Shown here in pieces: positions 1 through 13,997 of a stretch of 64,000 nt of DNA; position 1 is the stretch's first letter; each line of letters starts with the position of its first letter. The notes below the pieces were generated by a model that worked only from the letters and a program-made list of their open reading frames with translations, was not told the DNA's origin and did no database searches. Origin of the DNA: Citrus sinensis. Taxonomy: Eukaryota > Streptophyta > Magnoliopsida > Sapindales > Rutaceae. A program made the translations under genes and the position numbers. Location: positions 11,841,001 through 11,905,000 of the forward strand of contig NC_068562.1 in NCBI RefSeq assembly GCF_022201045.2. The letters are read 5' to 3'.

Positions 1-4035
<4,035 letters not shown>

Positions 4036-4340
4036 CGCTTCTGATTCCAACTAACTCTCCCGATAAGATCTGCGTCGAAATAAACCCTAATAGTGATGCT
4101 AAAGACGTTCTCCGCAAATTTGAGTATTGGGGTTTTGAGTTGATGAGAAATGACAAAATGGAAAAAAGAAAATGTTATTAGGTTTTTGGGGTTTAGTTTC
4201 TCTTCTCTCTTACCCCACTCAGTGCCGAGACGAGAGAGTTCAAGTGAGAAATTAGAGCGACTGCTGCGATTTTGGTTTTATTTTATATTTGTTGCTGAAA
4301 AGATAGAAGGGCGGTGACACGTGACTGGCATGTGATGATA
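4036..4340 (-). promoter_or_regulatory. PRP8 5' leader and promoter region with a G-box
   Basis: This stretch lies directly upstream of the PRP8 ATG. It has pyrimidine-rich leader sequence (TCTTCTCTCTTACC on the plus strand near 4200) and a CACGTG G-box core at 4318-4323 followed by GAC, the form often bound by bZIP/bHLH factors. The transcription start cannot be placed from sequence alone. Confidence 0.45.
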
Positions 4341-5311
4341 TATGGACCGACATTTTTTATTATTTTCGGGCTCTGAAAAATGGGTTAGGCCAATGGCCCG
4401 TATTATATCTTGTAAGGCCCAAATGGTGGACCGACTTCAAACTTTAGAAGATAAGAAAACAAATGAGTGCATTAACAATAACGAAAATTTTGATATATAT
4501 GAATTGTATGTTCGAACAGGCTTACCTTTTGATTTTTCTCAGGCAAATTGAACTTTCTCTTTCCGTATTTGTGTAACTGTTGAGCAAATCTTGTCGTCTT
4601 TTGGGTAGCATATTTAACTTCTGTTATAATCGTATCCAGAAGCCACACCGTTAGTGTCCTTCTGGGCCTCAATGATAAAGAAATTGGTTGTATCTCGGGG
4701 CCGAAATCCAAACAAAATATCAAAATCCAGGTCCAGCCCAGTAACCTGCGCCTTTGCGAATGACATTAAGGAAAGAGGAAATTAAGTCCTTGTGGTTTAC
4801 AAAAATAACATATAGGTCCAAAAATTTACAATTTGTTTAACATTCATCTCCACTGACTACCGAGCACTCATTCATACAATTTTAGCATTATATGTGGAGG
4901 AAAAATGAAGAAGAAGACGAAAGAATATGACCAAACAAGTCCGTTAATAAAAGAGTCCCTCAAATTCTCTAAAGTGATGAATGCTACCTATTGGGGTTGA
5001 TAATTTTTGTTATTGGATCATGTCTTATTTAAGTAGACACAGATACGACTCATTTATTAATTGTATAGACATATCAAAATATAGATATTATTCGTTTATT
5101 AATTGTGTTGATCAATTTAACATATTTAATATAAAAATTAAAATTAATTTAAAATATAAACATTATTCTTAAAAATATGTCGTAAATAAGTTAACACGAT
5201 ATTAAATATGACATTAATAAATTTATGACACAATATAAATAAAATTGTTAAATAATTAAATTATTTGAGATCGTACCTCCTATCATAATTATTCAAAATT
5301 TAAGTATTCTC
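4341..5311. other. AT-rich intergenic spacer
   Basis: No gene is visible. The first 400 bases are of moderate GC; from about 4950 the sequence becomes very AT-rich with short imperfect repeats (TTATTAATTGT twice near 5060 and 5098). Short open frames here have no recognisable protein character. Confidence 0.6.
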
Positions 5312-8140
5312 TACATTCACTAAATTTTATAAAGGTGTCTTCTAACCTATTCCACTTTGTAGCATTTTTCTTGTGATAGAAAATAAATTCGTAGCAAACA
5401 TAGATTCGGCTATATTAGATACTTTTTTATGGTAGTAATTCATAACTTAAAAAACTTTGCACTTTCTTCCATTAAAGAAGTGAGATTAATAATCTTTATC
5501 ACTTTAATTATGAAAGTGTTTAATAAATTTTAACACTATGCTTTAAAGTAAGTGGGTTATTAATACGAGTTTATCTACTTATTTAAATAAGTGACTTATC
5601 ATGTAGATCACATAGCGAAAATTCTTACATTATCCCGCTTAGTTCACATGTAAAATGTATGGATAGACTAACTCAATATAGCCATTAATTTATTAATCAT
5701 CCATATACAAATAAAATTTTATAAAATTAAAAGAAAATCTCAATACACGAATCATGGTGGTTATATCTCCTCTTCCAGGTGGTGGTTATATCTCTCCTTC
5801 CATGCATTACTAGAATTAAACTTTCTTAAGTATAATGACTTTATAAATGAAATTCCATAAGTCATTCACGATCCAGCTTAGATAATCACAATGGACTGTT
5901 CAAAATTCTTTATGTGCACAAATAATATAACTATATCCTTCACTATAATTATAACACTAGCATAGAAGCCAATAATACAGCTGAAAAAAAACTCAAATTC
6001 AGCCAATAAACCATAAAATCCACATGACCATTAGACACTTTAGCTAGCAAAACTTAATTCATGGGATCTTTTAATATGAGCTTTGTTGCTACATATGATC
6101 AATAGTCAGCTCATTCTTATTAACGTGACCTCTTATAACTTAACTTTAGGTCGATAAATTCATTTTTGGCTACTTCAATAATTATTGGTCTTCATATCGA
6201 TAATAATTTTCAAACCATTGATAAAATCTTCTTAACCAAAATGCTTGCATATTTCTTTCATAGCATGTAACTTTATGCTTTCATAATGGATAAAGTCATT
6301 CACTTTATGTATGACAACCTTAATTTTATTGCAAAATTACCATCTATGTATGAAATTAAAGCTTTATAACTCCCACTAGCTTTAAGATTTATATTTTGAT
6401 AACATAGTCCTCTACAATCCAAATGAGATTAACATTATAAATATTATAAATCATAAATAAGACATTTATATTTACTCCATCGTTATAATTTGTAAATGAA
6501 ATTAGGGTGATGGTCAATGTCTCATGAGAAGTTACAATTTTTTTTTATAACCTTTATAAAACTTTCACCCACTGAGTATAGAAGTACCATTACTATTTTC
6601 TTTTTTCTTTTTAATTTTCTCCCTACATGAAATTTAAGCTCAATACATTTAATACTTCGACTGCTTAAATCCATCTTGTTCGTGTGGAGTACTTGATTTT
6701 ATAAGAACAAATAATTCATCCACATAAAACTCTATATATCAAGATCATGCAATCAATTAGGGGAAAAAAAAACATATGCATTTCAAGCTATGTAATCAAA
6801 GACTTCTAGTAAATATGAACTTAACATTAGAAAATTTCATACCTACAAGCCTAGGAAAATTCTCCTAAATTGATGCCTAAAAATTCACTATTTTGTTCCA
6901 ATTAAAATCATTAATATAATTATCTCCCTGTGGGGCCAAATAACTGTTTAATGAATAATTGCAAACATTTGATGCCATATTTCATCTTATTTATCTTTAT
7001 ATGGTATTATATACTTCATCAAATATATATCATATATTGAAATGCTATGGCTACTTTTGAGATATAATATTATTTTAAGACTTCAGTGTCATCACAGAAA
7101 TAGCACAAATAATAGGCTAGAATTTGATGTTAATGTTACTTTTAAGACAATCAAATCTTAAAGAGCAGATAAAAATATTGAATACATTTATGCAGCGGAC
7201 ACAACAAAACTATAATCCATAATAATAAAAATGTAATTTTTTATCTCTATGCATTATACTTTATATCAAAATGCCTTAAGATGCTATAGCTATTCTCAAG
7301 ATATATATACCATATTTATTTTTGTCACCAATAAATCAAACAGTGTAATAATGACATTAAATATTTATCATGGTTAAACTCAACCAAACAAAAAATTGGA
7401 TTTATAAATTGTATTTCTAAACCTTATAGTTAAAATAAATGTAAGTTACATATCAATACCCAAAATCTCAAAAGATGATTCTTATATTTTCCCACATATC
7501 AATATCCACAATCTCAAAAGATGATTCTTATATTTTCATGGACAATAAAAATGTGTATGAATCCATTACTAAAACCATGAATGAGAGGTTTATGATTTAA
7601 CACAACTATTCACTTGTTTTTTAATCAATTAAAAGACTCTCACTTTTGATGGACCATTTATAGTCTTAATATATCATAAACCCAAAACAAATGGGGGCTA
7701 AACTTGATGAGCATTCTACAGCCATGACAAAACAAATCTTGGAATAAGCAAAAACTTTATCTTACTGGATATGTCCATCACAAATTTTGCTTAGATGTGC
7801 GTCGTATCACTGTCAACCCTCTCACAAAATTTACTAAAATTCATAAAGGTGTCTTCTAAGTTCTATCTTATTTTACTTTATAGTATTCTGATAGAAAACA
7901 AGCTCTTAGCAAACATAAATTTGGTTAAGCTAGGACCAGCGTTATAGTAGTAATTCATAACTTAAAAGACCCGACATTTCCTTCCATCAAATAAGTGAAA
8001 TGAATAATCTTTATCACTTCTTATGAAAGTGGTTAAAAAACTTTAACACTATCCATTGAAATAAGTAAGTGGGTTATTACTATGAATTTATCTATTTTTT
8101 ATTCAAACAAGTGACTTATCATTTGGACCATATAATGAAA
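5312..8140. repeat. 2.8 kb AT-rich non-coding block bounded by ~300-bp direct repeats
   Basis: The segment 5312-5625 recurs in the same orientation at about 7822-8140. Shared blocks include AAGGTGTCTTCTAA, TAGTAATTCATAACTTAAAA, TAATCTTTATCACTT, AAGTGGGTTATTA and AAGTGACTTATCAT, so the copies are clearly related but diverged. The 2.2 kb between them has no long open frame. This could be an old non-coding LTR-type element (LARD-like) or a simple segmental duplication. No clear TG..CA ends or flanking duplication were found, so the family stays open; it is old either way. Confidence 0.5.
7446..7538. repeat. Two-copy tandem repeat, ~45-bp period
   Basis: The phrase ACATATCAATA-C-CA-AATCTCAAAAGATG followed by ATTCTTATATTTTC occurs twice back to back with only one or two differences, so this is a recent local duplication inside the AT-rich block. 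Confidence 0.8.
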
Positions 8141-8837
8141 ATTCTTTAAAAAATTATATAATATAGATGTGGCATGAATAAATGTTTTAGTTATTTTTTA
8201 AATAATATTATCACATATTAATTTATATTTGTACCATAAATGGATAAATGTGTTGAGATGGTCTAACATGGATATGACACAATTATCACTTGTGTCCTAT
8301 CAATCCATTAATTACTTGTATCAATTTATGTCAACATGAATATGAAAAAAAAATCACGTCGTACTTGTGTTGTGTGATCGTGTCGTAACCCATATTGCCA
8401 CATCTACAACCTACATTGTTAATCTTTGTTCCATCTTCATTGCAAAAGATTTTATTCACAACGGAATCCTCTCTACCAATTATGTGCACAACTAAATTCA
8501 TACGAATATTTGTGGTTTTAGGAACACTTAAAGAGAGAATAATATTTTCATACAAATTACAGCACACAATAATACATTTATTTAAACCAAACGATTCTTT
8601 TCATTTTAAGATTCAAATCCTTACCCAACGTTGCCTAAAAGCATCATTTTAATCTAGTTTGTAAAGGAAATAAAATATTTATATCATTATAGTATCTCAG
8701 TAGGTCCATCAAATTTGTATTTTGGGTTTTGGGTTAGGTTCAATTTATGTTTTAAATTTCATCGCCCACTCTTGCTAGTATGTATAATTGTTATAAATAT
8801 TTTAATAAATAATGATTTAGTGGGATAACGATACTTA
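8141..8837. other. AT-rich spacer, no gene seen
   Basis: Low-complexity AT-rich DNA. A patch at 8340-8410 (ACGTCGTACTTGTG, GATCGTGTCGTAACCCATATT) resembles words common in degenerate plant repeat ends, but no paired end was found. Confidence 0.5.
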
Positions 8838-8965
8838 GGGAGTCCCTATGTTACAATTAATGTAACATACACAAGCCACAAGAACCACACAAATTATAGG
8901 ACCCACATGTTTGTGTGGTTCTTATGGCTTGTGTATGTTACATTAATTGTAACGTAGCAAAATCC
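8838..8965. mobile_element. Mutator-type MITE, 128 bp, with 9-bp target duplication
   Basis: Nearly the whole element folds on itself: TGTTACAATTAATGTAACAT and the following ACACAAGCCACAAGAACCACAC on the left are matched in inverted orientation on the right. The ends are GGGAGTCC on the left and, read inward from the right, GGATTTT. The direct repeat CGATACTTA flanks it at 8829-8837 and 8966-8974; a 9-bp duplication is the mark of Mutator-like insertions. It shares end layout with the MITE at 22850-22963. Confidence 0.85.
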
Positions 8966-8974
8966 CGATACTTA

Positions 8975-9630
8975 TCTTATGGTAACCCACATTGTCAAAT
9001 CATGTATGTCTAAAATACACTGTGCACACAGGGATTTTATACATTGACTGATTGACACAATCTGAACTGATTTGTAGTTTTTAAGAAAAATTATTTTTTG
9101 CACACACCCACGCGGGGCTAAGCCCCGGGTAGAGTAAAGTGGTGTCGTTTTTGGACCTATTAATCTCAATGCGTTTGTTGGCGGGGGCAAACCGGCAAAG
9201 TGTCAGTCAGCCCACGCCTTCGTGCTATAAGTAATTCAACACACGTGACGCAATCCCAAGGAAAGTACATACCGTTGTCCACGTGGCATCATAATCACGC
9301 GAGTACAGTCAAACAACGCGTGCAGTCAAAACCCCGCCCATACCTCCCTGAAAGGAGCAAGAAAAATCCCGCCCCCAACGGTCTATTCCCCAAAACCAGC
9401 AAGCAAAACAAACTGAAGGAGAGAGAGAGAGGAGTCTGACAGCAAAATTAATTTGTACTTTCGTTGAATGAAAATAGAAACCCTAGCATTTCAAAATTGA
9501 ACAACCAACACAAAAAAAAAAAAAAAGAGAAAAAAATTACTTTCTGTAAGATTTTTTTTTTTAACAAAACAAACAGTACTAAATAATCAATCCCTCTGGA
9601 TTATTTTTTGATCGGTAGTAGTGATAAATA
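8975..9630 (+). promoter_or_regulatory. Upstream region of the U11/U12-25K-like gene with two G-boxes
   Basis: CACGTG cores lie at 9242-9247 and 9280-9285; the second is in the extended form CCACGTGGC. A purine-rich leader (GAGAGAGAGAGG near 9422) and A/T runs at 9510-9562 precede the ATG at 9631. A GC-rich palindromic patch (GGGGCTAAGCCCCGG) sits near 9115. The transcription start is not determined. Confidence 0.4.
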
Positions 9631-12600
9631 ATGGTGAGGTTTTTGACAGAGAGACGGTGCGTGGCGCCACTGACACTCGACGATGTTGATGATGTTGGTG
9701 ATTGCTATGAGGGTAATTCTGTACGGACAATGCCGTACCTTAAGCTTCCGCAGCCTCGAATCCGGCTCTCTGTTCTCAAGCTCGACGGTTCGCGCTTTGG
9801 TATTTATTTTTAACACTCTTTTTATCATTTATTTTATTTATGTCTTTATTTTTGTTTCTCATTGTCCACTGTTTTAATCAAGGGATTTATGAAACGGTAG
9901 CAGCTTGTGTTTGACGGCATTTTTGTTGAAATGGCAAACGGGTTTCTCATTTTTATTGATGCTATTTCAAAATTATCTTTGTTGCATATTTTAGTTATGA
10001 TCAACAATGGTGGAAGTATACGAAGGAAGAGGATAATTTTTGCCTTTTTCGGTTTTTGTATGATGAGCTGTTTGGACTGAGGATAATGTGAATTGGTTTG
10101 GCAGATGTTTACATTGAGAGGAATGCTACGGTGGGAGAGCTCAGACAAGCAATAGAAGAAGTTTTTACTCTATCACCTACCGAGGGTCAAGGCAAGATTT
10201 CATGGTAAAATATGATATGTTTGATTGATTAATTTCCATGATCTATCTATAAGCTAGTGATTTATGTGAGGTTTGATGAATAATGATTACTTTTGTGAAT
10301 TTGATGAACTCAGGACAAATGTTTGGGGACACTTTTGCTTGTGCTATGATGGCCGAAAGCTGGTTAATGACAAAACACACATTCGGGATTTTAGGATGAA
10401 GGATGGGGATGAGGTTTGTGACTCTTTTTCATGTTCTATGGAGTAAATTAGTCTATGGAGCACATAATGCTTATTATTTTGCAGCAGATCTTAATATTCC
10501 TTTTAGATGATAGCACATTTGCATATTTGAAGAAACCCCTGGTTGATTATTTTTAGCTGAAGTAAATTTACAGAATCAATTCTCAGTAGTTGATCTTTTT
10601 TAGAAATATATAGGTTTTGAAGCCCAAAAGCTGGCCATTGAGTTTGCTAGTAGCCCTGTTGATAAAGAGCTCCCCTTCTGTGTCATGTGTGTTTCTTCGT
10701 GAATGTGCTAACTTGGTCACATTAAATCCTTCTGTGATATGAGATTTGACTTGTTCACTTCGAGTTCTTATTGGGATACCATATTGAACAAACAATTAGT
10801 AACAAGGGGATGCGTTAGTTAAGTAACTAAGTTGGTAGCACGCTATGAAGTTCCAAGGTAATATGCTTTATCATTTGTAGCCTAGGCAGAATGCTCAAGG
10901 TTATATAAACTTGGGAAGAAGGGATCTGGGTGGAGAAGTAATGTGCATGGGTTTTGTTTCCATGTGAACAATAGCAATATGGTAAAGTTAATTTTTGTAT
11001 ATGTTACTATTCATGGTTTGGATCAGGAGTTTGCTTGAGTTTGAGTTTCAATTGAATGAATTGCAGTACATACTGGGTGGGGGCAATCTTAATGGCATCT
11101 GTTTTATTTATGCTATTCATGTTAATTTCCTTTCTGAGTAACTAATTGGCATTAGAAGTTCTGATTTTCCGTCTCACAAATTTTTAAGTGTTAATCTTCC
11201 ATTACACAATAAGTTATCTAGTCTTTTCTCCCTTGCCAGCTATCACTCTCTAGACCCAATGTGTTTAATCTCTTTCGGCTTCAGCCTGCAGTTCATGATG
11301 TAGTAGTATGGGCCTTTTAACCGTTTTAGATATTTCAAATGTGAATGTGAAGGTTCTAGATCTGCATTGTTACTATATTCTTGGCTTTCCTGAGTTCTTC
11401 TTGGGAACCTAATGGAACCTAATGGAACCTAATGGAGTGATCTATTCCTGAATCTTTCTCTATTTCCAGCTTGCTTACTAGTTTCTCTACTTTCTCTGCT
11501 TGTGGTAAATACAGCTTCAATTCTCTAGGCACATGTCCCTTGACTACTTACATTCAAAAAGACGGTCTAAGACACAGAACGTTGCTTGCCAACAGTTCTC
11601 AAGGTAAGAATCACTGCTTGCTTGCATTTGCATACACTCAAAAACAGTGTTATGTTTTTATGATGCTATTGCATAACTCTTGGCATATTTTGAGCTTCTG
11701 CGCATACAGCATGCATACAATAATCAGGTTTGAAGACAATCACCTGATCAAAAAAACAAAAAAAAGGTTTGAGGACAATCATGGTTATTAATCTAGACAT
11801 ATAAAGGTTGCTTTGGGAGCATTCTAAATCTTTATACTGGAAAATTCTGAAGTGCTTACTGAAATCACATCTGATTAACGGTTCCAGAGTCAAACCTAAC
11901 TTGAAAAAGTAATGTGACATGGGGTTAACTTAATGTGTGGAAAAAAATGTGGCGAGCATTTCATAGGTGATCAAAATGTATGCTAAGAAAATTGATATTT
12001 CTTTCATTTCTCTGGTTTCCCTGTGTTATTATTAGATGTCCATCCCAGTTGGAGCAGGGGCTACATATATAAGGATAGGCTCTGCCCTGCTCTATATATT
12101 TAGCTGACATAAAAATTAAGATTTTGAGTCGGAAAATTTTCTAGTTTAGGGTACTGTTATGTCATATACAGAGGAACAGAAATTGTGCAAGAAGTGAAAT
12201 ACGGATTTACCAAAATGCCTGATGCGTTTAGCTTAGCTTTGTGAGATGTAATGACAAAATCAAGATGCAATAAGAAAATCTAGATGACATAATCTTCCCT
12301 TCTAAAATTTTATGTGTAGCTCTTAAGTAAAGAACAAAATAATTTTTTTCGCTTATTCGATTGTTATATTTCTTCATATTTGTACTGTTTACGTTGAAGT
12401 GGAACTGAAAACTCTTGCTTTTAGATTGTCTGTGGAATCAGATACTTGCGAACAAGCTGTTCTTGCTAAAGACAATTTAGAAGATCAGCATAAAAGATTA
12501 TCACCAGGATCAGATGCGGATGAAGAGAAAAAACATGATCTTGCTGACAGAGACAGTTTAGGAAATCAAGATGACAGCTACAAGTACTATCAACATCAAG

Positions 12601-12767
12601 ATCATGAGGAAATTCCTGTGCCGGGGTTCAAGTTAGCTCACTTCCTAAAAGGATGGCTGTCGTATTCCAAATTGCGGGGTGTAACGAGGAAGACAACTGA
12701 AGGCAAGAGCCGTCCTTCCAGATTTGCCCTGCGTTGCCTTGCACCGCCTAGGATGATACAGCTTTGA
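9631..12767 (+). CDS. Ubiquitin-fold protein, U11/U12 snRNP 25 kDa-like
   Basis: Exons 9631-9799, 10105-10204 and 10314-10413 join in phase and give 123 residues. They end in a ubiquitin-like domain: RLSVLKLDGSRFDVYIERNA, TVGELRQAIEEVF, GKISWTNVWGHFCLCYDGRK, HIRDFRMKDGDE. This order (ISVLKLDG, then W-x-H-x-W/F-CLSY, then a G-x-D-G-D end) is that of the U11/U12-25K family of the minor spliceosome and its plant relatives. A further open frame at about 12425-12767 (charged, QHKRLSPGSDADEEKKHDL, then FLKGWLSYSKLRG) looks like the C-terminal exon, with acceptor TTGCTTTTAG at 12424. The phase does not match exon 3 directly, so at least one short exon between 10414 and 12424 is missing from this model. 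Family call fairly secure; gene model incomplete. Confidence 0.7.
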
Positions 12768-13997
12768 GCTAATTACTTCTACTATTAGGCATGGATTTAG
12801 AATTACGTAGGCAAATAGTTTGGATGATTGATGTAATGTGTGGTGGCCTGCCTATACCAGCCATGGTTAGCCCCTTGCCTACATTTTGTTTTGAAAACTT
12901 CATAAATCAGATTCTCCTCACTAGGACCTTCAAGCTTACCTAAAGTAGAAATTTATTCAAACCCTTGAGGAATAGTCCATCGTATATGTTCTTTATTAAT
13001 GGATTTATCCTGTCTTAGATGTTCGTCGCAATGATTTTTTAATGTGGTTCCATATTTGTTTTCCCCTTTCCACCAGATGAGATTTTCTGGTCTGGTGGCG
13101 CCAAGGAGATGCAATCCTCATCATTCTAGGGTTTGTGGCTGCTTCAGCTTTCTGGATCTGTTTAAATTTCCATGCTTTTACAACGCTAAGCATGTAATTT
13201 GATTTATTAATTGAATAGTTCTTGCTGGATGGTATTACAATTTAAATACTATCGTTTGACCTTATTTACCAATCCAGGACTTCGAGATTACTGCTTTTGC
13301 GTTTCCGTACAATGACATACATTAATACTATTCTAATTATGTGGCATAAGATGTGACCTTTAATTTAGTAAACTCTCTCATTCATAATTATATTGTACAT
13401 TCTGATTCGTATGAGGGCTATGTGTATGTCAATTCAATTGGATTCACGATCGTTGTTTTTTATTAAAAAATTTGATGGTTGGAAGCAAAATTATCTTAGG
13501 TCTTCACCACCTTGGTAAAAAAAATAGTTATCTTGTCTAGTCTAAAATAAAAAGGGGAATGATAAAAGAAATTTATAATAATATTTTGATCAAGATAAAT
13601 GGCAAATAAACCTACTCCGCTATTGATCATATCCATACATTAACAGCCGTTGATCATTCCTGAGAATCATGATAAAAAAAAAAAACAACCTTAAGTAGTT
13701 AAGTGAAATCACTTAACCACTTCAATGTTGGGCATTCTCGTAATTTACCCCAAAACAGACCTAACATACTTTCTGCTTGGAAGGGCATTTTTGTCCACGG
13801 GCAACATAATTTCCCGCCATTTTGTACTTCCACGCTCTACTTACAGCCCTCTCCAACGAACAACCATCTCTGAAACTCCTTTCAGGAAAAAAAAAATTCT
13901 GAAACCCCACACCAAAAAGCTCACAAACAGAAATCTCCCCCAAAAAGCAAACAAAACAAGAAAAAGAAATGCCGTATCAATCTTGGAACTAGCAACA
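12768..13997 (+). other. 3' flank of the U11/U12-like gene and upstream region of the peroxidase-like gene
   Basis: No confident gene. A short plus-strand open stretch at about 13079-13198 would encode a hydrophobic segment (GDAILIILGFVAASAFWIC) ending in TAA. It has the look of a membrane tail or terminal exon, but no exon joins it cleanly. The last 250 bases are the likely promoter and leader of the next gene. Confidence 0.4.

Noticed and set aside
4981-5172. Short open frame in the AT-rich spacer
   Set aside because: Repetitive low-complexity translation with no homologous character.
5312-8140. CRISPR-like array or origin
   Set aside because: Direct repeats are two long diverged copies in a plant nuclear context, not short regularly spaced repeats.
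11401-11440. GGAACCTAAT repeated three times
   Set aside because: A short intronic microrepeat; too small to call a functional feature.
13725-13997. Longer N-terminus of the peroxidase-like protein from 13725
   Set aside because: It relies on a non-ATG start, and the added sequence is low-complexity leader; ATG 13998 is the first in-frame Met.
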